From: an uncultured Alphaproteobacteria bacterium
Lineage (GTDB): Bacteria > Pseudomonadota > Alphaproteobacteria > RF32 > CAG-239
Reading direction: 5' to 3'
NCBI GenBank assembly: GCA_947588655.1
Contig: CANPYS010000020.1
Coordinates: 1 to 33,419, forward strand
DNA: 33,419 nucleotides
The translations under genes were made by a program, and so were the position numbers. The notes under the pieces were generated by a model, which saw only the letters and a list, made by a program, of their open reading frames with translations, was not told the origin of the DNA and did not search any database. Of this stretch, positions 24,821-33,419 are shown in pieces. Each line of letters begins with the position of its first letter. Positions within the stretch are counted from its first letter, which is position 1.

Positions 24821-27409
24821 ATGCCGTATAGCAAAAAAACTTTAGACACCCGTATGAATCTGCCTGAAATTGAAGATCGTTGCAAATCTTATTGGGCTGA
24901 AAACAATGTTTACCGTTATGATAACACGCGTTCTCGGGAAGAAACATTTGTGATTGATACGCCCCCGCCGACTGTTTCGGGTTCATTGCACATTGGGCAT
25001 ATTTTCAGCTATACGCAAACGGACGTTGTGGCGCGTTACCAACGTATGAGTGGCAAAACCGTTTTTTACCCGATTGGTTGGGACGATAACGGCTTGCCGA
25101 CCGAACGCCGCGTTCAAAACTATTTTAACATTGCATGCAATCCCGAACTTCCTTATGAGGCGGGTTTTGAACCTCGGCACATTGAAAATGATAAAACGCC
25201 GCGCCAAGATGTTTCACGCAAAAACTTTATTGAGGCTTGCGAAAAATTAACCGCTGCCGATGAGGCCGTTTTTGAAAATGTGTTTAAAAACATCGGGCAT
25301 TCGTATGATTGGAACATCAAATATACCACCATCAGTCCGGAGGCCATTCAAAAATCGCAAGAATCTTTTATTGATTTATATGAAAAAGGCTTTGTTTCGT
25401 TGGTTGAATCGCCAACCATGTGGGATGTGACTTTCCAATCCGCCGTGGCGCAGGCTGAAGTTGAAGACCGCGAAACGGCGGGCTTTTTCCATGACATTCA
25501 TTTTCCGATTGAAGGCAGTGATGAATATGTGACCATTGCCACCACAAGGCCCGAATTTTTGCCGGCGTGTATCGCGATTGTGGCACACCCGGATGATGAG
25601 CGTTATCAAAAGTTTTTCGGCAAAAAAGTTTTAGTGCCTTTGTTTGATACGCCGGTTGAAATTGTGCCTTCCGAGCATGCTGAAAAAGATAAAGGCACGG
25701 GCATTATGATGGTTTGCACCTTTGGCGATGCCGCCGATGTGGCGTGGTGGAAACAATCAGGTCTTCCTTTAAAGCAAATTGTCGGTCGTGACGGACGGCT
25801 CTTAAACATCAAATTCGGCGAGGGGGCTTTTGTTTCCAAAAATCCGGATAAGGCGAATGAAATGTACCAACAGCTTGCCGGTTTAAGTATGAAGCAAGCG
25901 CGTGCCAAAATTGTGGAATTGCTCCGCGAGAACGGCTTTTTGGCGCAAGAACCGCGCCCGATTGTGCATGCGGTTAAGTTTTATGAAAAAGGCACATTGC
26001 CTTTAGAGTTTGTCACGTCGCGCCAATGGTTTGTAAAGCTCCAAGATAAAAAAGAAAAGCTTATTGAAATGGGGCGCAAAATCAAATGGAAACCAGCGCA
26101 CATGCAAACACGCTATGAAGAATGGGTAAAAGGTTTGAACCAAGATTGGTGCATCAGTCGCCAGCGCTTTTTCGGGGTGCCTTTCCCTGTGTGGTATGCA
26201 CTTGACGCTGAGGGCGAACCCGATTATACACGTCCGATTGTGGCAAAATTAAACGCATTGCCTGTGGATCCGATGGTTGATGTGCCGGAGGGTTATACCG
26301 AGGCAAAGCGTGGCAAGCCGAACGGTTTTGTGGCAGATGCGAATGTAATGGACACATGGGCGACATCGGCCTTAACGCCGCAAATTGCTATGAATGCCGG
26401 CAAAACAGATAAAATCAACCTGCCGTTTGATATTCGGCCACAAGCGCACGATATTATCCGCACTTGGGCATTTTATACCATTGCCAAAGCTTTGATGCAT
26501 AGCAACACAATTCCTTGGAACGAGGTTTTAGTCAGTGGTTTTATTTTGGATCCTGATCGCAAAAAAATGTCAAAATCCAAAGGCAACGTGGTGACGCCGC
26601 AACATCTTTTAGATACCTATGGCGCGGATTCTGTGCGTTATTGGGCAGCGTCTGCGCGTTTGGGCGTGGATACGGCGTTTGAAGAGCAGATTATGGCGCA
26701 AGGCAAAAAGCTTGTGAACAAACTGTTTAATGCCTCGCGCTTTGTGTTTAATATTGTTGAAAACAGCGCTCTGAAAAATGAGAAAAATTATACGCCTTTT
26801 ATCACAAAACCACTTGATATGGCTTGGCTTTCTAAAATGAATGCGATGATTAAACAGGCCAATGATTATTTTGCAACGTATGATTACGCGGCGGCGTTGG
26901 AAGTGATTGAAAAGCGTTTTTGGGATTTTTGTGACAACGACTTGGAAATTATCAAAAAACGCGCGTATGACATCAACGATAAATCGGCGGCGGCAACGTT
27001 AATGTTTTGCATTGACACGTTTTTAAAGTTGTTTGCGCCGTTCTGCCCCTTCATCACGGAAGAAATTTATCAATGCCGTCCTTGGGGTAATGAAAGCGCT
27101 GAATCTTTGCATTTGCAAGCTTTCCCGAAAGCGGGCGATATGTCGGCTGATACGCGTGTTTATGACAATGTTTCGTTTATTGCCTCTGAAATTCGCAAAG
27201 CCAAAACAACGGCGAATATCACACAACGCACACCGGTTAAGCAAATTTTGATAAAAGCGCCTGAAAAGGAGCTTCAAGCCTTGAAAGATGTTGCTGATGA
27301 TATTGAAAACGTTGGTGGCATTGTGCCTGGTGCTTTAAAGTTTGAGGTAGGCGAGGCGCTTGAAGTGACAAACATTGAACTTGATTTAAGCGCTTTGTCC
27401 GAGAACTAA
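24821..27409 (+). CDS. valS: Valyl-tRNA synthetase
   Basis: PPPTVSGSLHIGHIFSYTQTDVVARYQRM; KKMSKSKGNVV; start revised to MPYSKKTLD. Confidence 0.95.
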   Translation: MPYSKKTLDTRMNLPEIEDRCKSYWAENNVYRYDNTRSREETFVIDTPPPTVSGSLHIGHIFSYTQTDVVARYQRMSGKTVFYPIGWDDNGLPTERRVQNYFNIACNPELPYEAGFEPRHIENDKTPRQDVSRKNFIEACEKLTAADEAVFENVFKNIGHSYDWNIKYTTISPEAIQKSQESFIDLYEKGFVSLVESPTMWDVTFQSAVAQAEVEDRETAGFFHDIHFPIEGSDEYVTIATTRPEFLPACIAIVAHPDDERYQKFFGKKVLVPLFDTPVEIVPSEHAEKDKGTGIMMVCTFGDAADVAWWKQSGLPLKQIVGRDGRLLNIKFGEGAFVSKNPDKANEMYQQLAGLSMKQARAKIVELLRENGFLAQEPRPIVHAVKFYEKGTLPLEFVTSRQWFVKLQDKKEKLIEMGRKIKWKPAHMQTRYEEWVKGLNQDWCISRQRFFGVPFPVWYALDAEGEPDYTRPIVAKLNALPVDPMVDVPEGYTEAKRGKPNGFVADANVMDTWATSALTPQIAMNAGKTDKINLPFDIRPQAHDIIRTWAFYTIAKALMHSNTIPWNEVLVSGFILDPDRKKMSKSKGNVVTPQHLLDTYGADSVRYWAASARLGVDTAFEEQIMAQGKKLVNKLFNASRFVFNIVENSALKNEKNYTPFITKPLDMAWLSKMNAMIKQANDYFATYDYAAALEVIEKRFWDFCDNDLEIIKKRAYDINDKSAAATLMFCIDTFLKLFAPFCPFITEEIYQCRPWGNESAESLHLQAFPKAGDMSADTRVYDNVSFIASEIRKAKTTANITQRTPVKQILIKAPEKELQALKDVADDIENVGGIVPGALKFEVGEALEVTNIELDLSALSEN

Positions 27410-28803
27410 TTGTTATAACCGCCGCCGGTGGCTTTGTAATAAGCAATAATGTCTTGGTAAATTTTGCCGTTGCTTTCGGCAAGGTTTGTTTGCGCCTCAA
27501 GCAAATCTTGTTCTGTTTGCAACAAATTTGAAAATTCTATCAGTCCGTTTTCGTACTGAATTTTTAAAGATTCTATAACTTGCTCCATACTCTGAACGGC
27601 GCGGCGTTGAGCGCGGTTTGTTTCAAATTCTTTTTCAACGGAGACCATAGCGTTTGAAAGTTCTTCAATAGCTTCTAAGACCGTTTGGCGATAATTTTCA
27701 AAAACATCTTCTTTAATTTCTTTTTGAAGTTCCACATTGTTGCGGAGTTTGCCCCAATTAAAAATAGGCAGATTAAACGAGGGCGCGTAGCTATAAGCCT
27801 CGCTTGAATGATTAAAAAGCCTTGAACCAGCGCTAGATTGCCACCCAAAAAGCGCGCTAATACTCACGTTTGGATAAAGCGCGGCAACAGCTTGCCCAAT
27901 AGCGGCGTTTTGAGCCGCCAAAGCGCGCTCTGCGGCTTGGACATCGGGGCGACTACGAATAATATCCGCAGGCAAATTTTTGAGCTTTTTTGTATCAAAC
28001 CGATAAGCTTTGCTCACGGGGTTACGCTTTGTTTCTATCACATCAGCCGGAATTTCGTTTGGCAAAATACCGGCAAGCACCGCCAAGGCATTTTGATAAG
28101 CTTTCATTTGATATTCTAGGGCGGGTATAGCGGCTTTGGTTGTTTCCACCACATAGCGCGCCTGATTATAATCAGCAGAAGATGTTAAGCCGGCGTCAAA
28201 TTTTTGTTTGACCGTTTCAAAGATGTCTTGTTGCAGTTTAAGGTTGTTTTGAGCAATTCTAAGTTTTTCCTGTGTTGTTTTAAGCAAAAAATAATTATTC
28301 GCCACTTCGGCGGCAAGCACCACCTGTAATTGTCGCAAATTATAAGCTGATTCCTGATATTGTGCCCACGATTGTTCGTTTAACCGCCGACCGGCGCCCC
28401 AAATATCTAATTCCCAAGAGGCGTCAAAGCCTATTTGCAGATAATTTGTATCCGCCGTTAAGCCAATATTTTCGCTTGGGCGGCTAAAGTCATAAGTTGC
28501 GGTGGCGCTCAAATCGGGCAGATATGTCGCGCGATTGATTTTAACTGTTTGGCGCGCTTGTTTGAGTTTTGAAAGCCCGCTTTTAATGCTTGGGCTATTT
28601 TGAAGTGAAATATCAACAAGCCGATTAAGAGGTTCATCGCCAAATTCGGCGTACCAGTTGCGCGCAATATTTTGCCCCTGACCGTGAAGATTTAAGGCGG
28701 CAGCAACTTGAGAATCTTCATAAGTGTTAGGCTTTTCATAATCAGGGCCAACCGTGCATGCCACAAGAAAGACAAGCGTTATCAGACAAGTTTTTTTAAG
28801 CAT
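27406..28803 (-). CDS. RND efflux outer-membrane factor lipoprotein (NodT/OprM-like)
   Basis: [25 protein letters not shown] lipobox; [42 protein letters not shown]. Confidence 0.92.
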   Translation of the reverse strand: MLKKTCLITLVFLVACTVGPDYEKPNTYEDSQVAAALNLHGQGQNIARNWYAEFGDEPLNRLVDISLQNSPSIKSGLSKLKQARQTVKINRATYLPDLSATATYDFSRPSENIGLTADTNYLQIGFDASWELDIWGAGRRLNEQSWAQYQESAYNLRQLQVVLAAEVANNYFLLKTTQEKLRIAQNNLKLQQDIFETVKQKFDAGLTSSADYNQARYVVETTKAAIPALEYQMKAYQNALAVLAGILPNEIPADVIETKRNPVSKAYRFDTKKLKNLPADIIRSRPDVQAAERALAAQNAAIGQAVAALYPNVSISALFGWQSSAGSRLFNHSSEAYSYAPSFNLPIFNWGKLRNNVELQKEIKEDVFENYRQTVLEAIEELSNAMVSVEKEFETNRAQRRAVQSMEQVIESLKIQYENGLIEFSNLLQTEQDLLEAQTNLAESNGKIYQDIIAYYKATGGGYNN

Positions 28804-31800
28804 GGGCTTCTCCTTGAGGCTGATTTTGTGCCGATTCGGAACGTGTTTGAACAGTGCCGAATTTTTCTTTAACGGTTTCAAAAAACGCAAACAAAGACGG
28901 AATAAAAATAATGCCCACGACGGTTGCCGCAATCATACCGTAAAAGACGGAACTACCAATAGCAATTTGCGAGCTTGCGCCAGCCCCTGTTGCCACAATC
29001 ATCGGAAAGACGCCCAAGACAAAGGTTAAGGCCGTCATCAAAACCGCGCGGAAACGTTCTGCTGCGCCTTTTTTAGAGGCCTCTAAAATGCTTTCGCCTT
29101 TTTCGCGATATTCTTTGGTAAATTCCACAATCAAAATAGCGTTTTTGGCGGCCAAACCAATCAGCATAATCAAGCCAAGTTGTGCGTAAATGCTCAAAGG
29201 TTGCCCCATAAAATGAAGTCCGATAAGCGCGCCCAAAATAGCAAAAACGGTTGAAAACATCACGGCAAATGCCAAGAGCCAGCTTTCATAAAGCGCCACC
29301 AAAAACAAATAGCAAAAGACAAGGGCAAGCGCAATCAAAATGGTCGCCAAACCACGTGCTTCCACTTCTTGCAGGCTCAAACCCGTCCATGCGATGCGGT
29401 AGGCTTTGGGCAAAATTTTGTTGCCAATTTCAACAATGCTATCAATAGCCGTGCCACTGCTCACATCAGATGGGCTTGCGGCGGTAATAGCAGCGGAGGT
29501 ATATTGATTATAGCGATAAATAATTTTGGGGTTGATTTCTGTTTTCACGGTGGCAAAACTGCCGATTTTAACATTCGTCCCATCAGCGGCGCTCACATAA
29601 AGGTTAGAAATATCTTCAATATCGCGCCGATAATCAAAGTCGGCTTGCATAATCACCTTATTAACCTGTCCATTGAGGGTAATATTATTAATGTAGCGCG
29701 AGCCGAGATTATTCTGCAAAGTGGTAAACAGGTTTGAAACTGGTATATTATAAGATTCTAATTTAGTGCGATCAATATCCAAATAAATATGCGGCGTATC
29801 AGCGGTAAAGGTTGAAAACGCATAGGTTAAATCGGGCGACTGATTAAGCGCCGCCAAATATGAGCCCATCGTTTGATAAAGTTGTTGCGGTGTCACAGAG
29901 CCATCTACCGCCAAAAGTTGCAACGAAAGTCCATTACTTTGTCCCACGCCAGGAATAGCGGGTGGCGCAAAAAAGTTAAACGAAGCCTCTTTATTTTGCT
30001 TTAATGTGGCGGTTAGAGTTTTGGTTAAGCCTTCAATGGAAAGCTCGGGCGTTTTGCGTTTAGACCAATCTTCAAGCCCAATCACGCCAAGCGCCACATT
30101 TTCGCCTTGTCCGCCCAAAATGGAATAACCGGCAACGGTAATAGCATATTTCACGCCGTCCATTTTCAAAACCTTATCTGTCATATCGCGCAGAACGGCT
30201 TGAGTTTGGTTCAAACTCGCGGTATCTTGAAGTTGCACGTTTGCAAAAATAATACCCTGATCTTCTTCAGGCAAAAAGGCGGTAGGTGTCAACCGAAAGC
30301 CCAAGAAAATAAGCGCAATCACGCCCAAAACGGCCAAAACAGTCGCCCATAAATATTTTGAAAAAAACGTCACCGCAACAATATATTTTTCTTTGCTCCA
30401 TTCCAGCGTTTGATCAAAATATTTAAAAAAGCCGCGCGGTTTTGTTTCGCTTTCGTCTTTTAAGAAAATTGCACAAAGGGACGGGCTAAGCGTGAGCGCA
30501 TTAAAGGCCGAAAACACCACGGCGGTGGCAATTGCAACCGCAAACTGCTGATAAATTTTGCCCGTGATGCCGGCCATCAAGCCAACCGGCACAAAAATAG
30601 AGAGCAACACAAAGGTTGTGGCGACAATTGCGGAGCTAATTTGTTGCATTGCTTTTATCGCGGCGGCATGCGAGTCAAGTTTTTCATAAGCCATTAAATA
30701 TTGCACGCGTTCCACCACAATAATCGCGTCATCTACGACCAAGCCAATCGCCAAAATCATTGCAAAGAGCGTGAGGATATTAATATCAAAACCCAAAATA
30801 TAAATGACAATAAACGTGGCGATGAGTGAAACAGGAATGGTAAACAACGGGATGAGCGTTGTTTTAATTTTTTGCAAAAAGACATAAGTGACCAGCACCA
30901 CCAACGAAAATGTAATGAACAGCGTTTCAATAATACTATCAATAGAGGCGCGGACATAAGAGGTGGAGTCATACGCCACTTCCAGCGTCATATCTTCAGG
31001 AAAACTTTGGGCAATAACCTCAATTTGTTTGCGAATATCGTCCATAATTTCCAGCGAGTTTGAGTTTGGCGTTTGGTTTAAGGCGATAATAACAGCGGGC
31101 GTATTTTTGAAAGCCGACTGAATGCTATACGTATCTGCCCCAAGCTCCACGCGCGCCACATCTTTAAGATAAACCACGCCGCCGTCAGAAGATGTTGCCA
31201 CCACAATATTTTCAAAATCGCGCACACTATTAAGCAAGCCTTTTGCGGTTAAAGATAAAACCATATTTGTGCCTTTTGGGCTAGGCGCGGCGCCGACACT
31301 ACCAACAGAGGCCTGCACATTTTGTTGCTCCACAGCTTGAATAATGCTATTGCTATCAAGTCCCAACGATGTAATTTTATCAGCATTGAGCCAAATTCGC
31401 ATGGAATATTGCGGGCCAAAAATGCGCACATCGCCCACGCCTTTCACACGCGCGAGCGGATTTTGCAAATTGGTATAAGCGTAGTTTGAAAGATAAAGAC
31501 TATCATAAGTATGGTTTGGCGAGCGCAACACCAAAAGCCCTAAGATATTTGGGTTTTGGGTTGTCACGTCAACGCCTTGTTGCGTCACGGTTTGGGGCAA
31601 GTCAGACATCACTTGTTGGAGGCGGTTTTGAACCTTAACTTGCGAAATGTCTGGATCTGCGCCCACGTTAAAAGTGACTGTTAAGGTATAATTGCCGCCG
31701 TCATCGGAAGAAGACGACATATAAAGCATATTTTCCACGCCGTTAATTTTATTTTCCAGCGGCACGGCGACCGTATCCACCAAAACTTCGGCATTAGCGC

Positions 31801-31954
31801 CGGGGTAGGTGGTTGAAACCACAATTTGTGGCGGCGTGATTTGCGGATATTGTGAAACAGGCAAAACGATAATCGCCATAATGCCCAAAAGCACCATAAC
31901 AACGGAAATCACAATTGCAAAGCGCGGTCTATCAATAAAAAATGCCGAGAACAT
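28796..31954 (-). CDS. RND multidrug efflux permease (AcrB/HAE1 family)
   Basis: [53 protein letters not shown]; 1052 aa. Confidence 0.96.
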   Translation of the reverse strand: MFSAFFIDRPRFAIVISVVMVLLGIMAIIVLPVSQYPQITPPQIVVSTTYPGANAEVLVDTVAVPLENKINGVENMLYMSSSSDDGGNYTLTVTFNVGADPDISQVKVQNRLQQVMSDLPQTVTQQGVDVTTQNPNILGLLVLRSPNHTYDSLYLSNYAYTNLQNPLARVKGVGDVRIFGPQYSMRIWLNADKITSLGLDSNSIIQAVEQQNVQASVGSVGAAPSPKGTNMVLSLTAKGLLNSVRDFENIVVATSSDGGVVYLKDVARVELGADTYSIQSAFKNTPAVIIALNQTPNSNSLEIMDDIRKQIEVIAQSFPEDMTLEVAYDSTSYVRASIDSIIETLFITFSLVVLVTYVFLQKIKTTLIPLFTIPVSLIATFIVIYILGFDINILTLFAMILAIGLVVDDAIIVVERVQYLMAYEKLDSHAAAIKAMQQISSAIVATTFVLLSIFVPVGLMAGITGKIYQQFAVAIATAVVFSAFNALTLSPSLCAIFLKDESETKPRGFFKYFDQTLEWSKEKYIVAVTFFSKYLWATVLAVLGVIALIFLGFRLTPTAFLPEEDQGIIFANVQLQDTASLNQTQAVLRDMTDKVLKMDGVKYAITVAGYSILGGQGENVALGVIGLEDWSKRKTPELSIEGLTKTLTATLKQNKEASFNFFAPPAIPGVGQSNGLSLQLLAVDGSVTPQQLYQTMGSYLAALNQSPDLTYAFSTFTADTPHIYLDIDRTKLESYNIPVSNLFTTLQNNLGSRYINNITLNGQVNKVIMQADFDYRRDIEDISNLYVSAADGTNVKIGSFATVKTEINPKIIYRYNQYTSAAITAASPSDVSSGTAIDSIVEIGNKILPKAYRIAWTGLSLQEVEARGLATILIALALVFCYLFLVALYESWLLAFAVMFSTVFAILGALIGLHFMGQPLSIYAQLGLIMLIGLAAKNAILIVEFTKEYREKGESILEASKKGAAERFRAVLMTALTFVLGVFPMIVATGAGASSQIAIGSSVFYGMIAATVVGIIFIPSLFAFFETVKEKFGTVQTRSESAQNQPQGEAHA

Positions 31955-33105
31955 TATTCATGCCCCTTTGTTTGAAGCTCTGCCTGCGCCGACTTGCCCA
32001 CATCGGCGGCTTGGATAGGCTGAACAATCAGATAATCGGCGGGTTCAAAGTCGTTTGTCACAATAAAGTGCGAGCCTTCCGAGGCCAAAATGCGCACATC
32101 TTGCTTAACGACGCGCCCGTTTCTAATCACATAAACATAGCTTTCGCTTTCCGTAAGATAAACGGCGGATTTTGTAACATCAGCTGCGTTTTGAAAAGTG
32201 CGTTTCAACAAAACATTCACATAGGCATTAGGTGTCAAGAGACGTTTTTTATTTTGGAACAGGGCATAGATTGAAATAGCGTTCGTGCGGCGTTCAACGG
32301 CATTATCCGTATATTCAAAAGCGCCTTGTTCATCAAGGAGTTGTCCATTGGCAAGTTCCACATAAACTTCATCGCCGGCAAAGGGGCGAGGTTTAGAAAG
32401 TTCTTGCAAATATTCTTTATCTGTTAAAGCAAAAACAACCCTGATAGGGCTATATTGCATAATACTAAAGAGTGTTCCCGACGAGGGCGAAACATAATTT
32501 CCGGGTGTCAGCGCCACATTGCCGACAACACCGCTGATTGGGGCGCGAATAAGGGTATAATCAAAATTTACTTTAGCCAAAGCCAAATTAGCTTTAGCTT
32601 GTTCAAGGCTTGCTTTAGCTTCTAAGAATTGCGCCTCGGCGTTTTCAATTTCGGTTTGAGAAACGGCTTTCACGCCGGCTTTTTGGATTCGTTCGTAATA
32701 AGAATTTGCGTTTTGAAGAGCGGCTTCTGCTTTTACGACATCGGCTTTTCGGGCGTTCATTTGAGCCAGATATTCGTCTTGTTGCAAAACGGCTAATATA
32801 GTGCCTTGTTTCACATATTCGCCGCCTTCAACAAAAATTTTTTGCAAATAACCGCTGATATAGGGCTGAATTTCTGCCTCATGAATAGGCGTCACAAACC
32901 CGACATAATTTTTTGTAAAAGGCACAGCGCCGGCAACAACAGGCACAGCCGAGAGGGCTAAGGTAGAATCAACAGGGGCTTGCTTTAAGTCCGAGATTTG
33001 TTTTTGTCCGCGATAGTCATGGAAGTACCAACCAGCGACAAAAGCCGCCGCCACAAACACGACAATCAAGACCGAATACACATATTTTCCTAAATGATTT
33101 TGCAT
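31954..33105 (-). CDS. RND efflux periplasmic adaptor (AcrA/MexE-like)
   Basis: [61 protein letters not shown]; stop overlaps the permease start (TAATG). Confidence 0.94.
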   Translation of the reverse strand: MQNHLGKYVYSVLIVVFVAAAFVAGWYFHDYRGQKQISDLKQAPVDSTLALSAVPVVAGAVPFTKNYVGFVTPIHEAEIQPYISGYLQKIFVEGGEYVKQGTILAVLQQDEYLAQMNARKADVVKAEAALQNANSYYERIQKAGVKAVSQTEIENAEAQFLEAKASLEQAKANLALAKVNFDYTLIRAPISGVVGNVALTPGNYVSPSSGTLFSIMQYSPIRVVFALTDKEYLQELSKPRPFAGDEVYVELANGQLLDEQGAFEYTDNAVERRTNAISIYALFQNKKRLLTPNAYVNVLLKRTFQNAADVTKSAVYLTESESYVYVIRNGRVVKQDVRILASEGSHFIVTNDFEPADYLIVQPIQAADVGKSAQAELQTKGHE

Positions 33106-33291
33106 GTTATGAACCTTGCCAATAGATTATAAACAATCGTATAAATAATCGGACAAAGGGTTAATTCAATACAACTTTAGGAAAGGCTTTCAAAATATTT
33201 TATTATAGAATTATTTTTTTCTTGAAATGGTATTTAAGTTAGTATAACATAAACACAACATATATTAAAAAGGGTTAAATTAGGGGGAAAT

Positions 33292-33419
33292 ATGGGCAGG
33301 ATATTCCTTTTAGTTTTAACATTGGTGTTGTCTGTGACCGCCGATGTTGAAAGTGCATGCTTAAATAATTGCAAGAGTTTACCAAATTGTGCGGATTTGG
33401 GGTATAAGAAGATAACGGA
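33292..33419 (+). CDS. Secreted Cys-containing protein, N-terminal fragment (runs off window)
   Basis: AGGGGGAAAT SD then ATG; MGRIFLLVLTLVLSVTADVESACLNNCKSLPNCADLGYKKIT...; not in the supplied ORF track because it is truncated. Confidence 0.6.
   Translation, partial: MGRIFLLVLTLVLSVTADVESACLNNCKSLPNCADLGYKKIT

Noticed and set aside
24821-27409. valS anomaly
   Set aside because: HIGH and KMSKS motifs are intact; it appears to be a standard valyl-tRNA synthetase.
2788-33000. Numerous 60-120 aa antisense/alternate-frame ORFs in the track (for example 3143..3343, 5259..5447, 7983..8231, 13584..13856, 17194..17469, 25368..25586, 31942..32274)
   Set aside because: They lie wholly or mostly within well-supported genes in other frames, lack SD and domain signals, and have low-complexity or implausible composition.
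28796-33105. RND efflux operon as a novel system
   Set aside because: Adaptor, permease and outer-membrane factor all show canonical motifs (VVDDAI, AAKNAI, lipobox); an ordinary tripartite pump.

Overview
The window looks like a ~33.4 kb chromosomal segment from a moderately AT-rich bacterium. The gene content suggests an alphaproteobacterium, which is inference. Most of it is ordinary core genome: tRNA-Arg(CCT), a SixA-like phosphatase, Dps, tRNA-Gly(CCC), a DUF2207-like protein, a GlmU-type uridylyltransferase domain, PepF, SufS-SufT-SufE, a SucC/SucD-like pair, ComF, YraN, RsmI, an LpoA/LppC-like lipoprotein, SRP RNA, dnaX-ybaB-recR, rlmH, valS and an RND tripartite efflux operon. Accessory parts are (i) the 3' end of an IS110/IS1111-family transposase (1-156), followed by a ~330 nt non-coding region with several nested hairpins that is a candidate IS1111-type bridge/seek RNA, and (ii) an AT-rich three-gene restriction-modification-like cassette (two D12-type adenine methyltransferases plus an HNH nuclease) between recR and rlmH. 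Other points worth a second look: an A9 slippery run in dnaX with an immediate -1-frame stop; a SucD-like protein in which the position of the catalytic phospho-histidine is Tyr and its partner Glu is Thr; long palindromes at the 3' flanks of both tRNA genes, including a 58-bp direct duplication containing the 3' end of tRNA-Gly; and a truncated secreted Cys-containing ORF at the right edge. All calls come from reading the sequence; no search or folding program was run.
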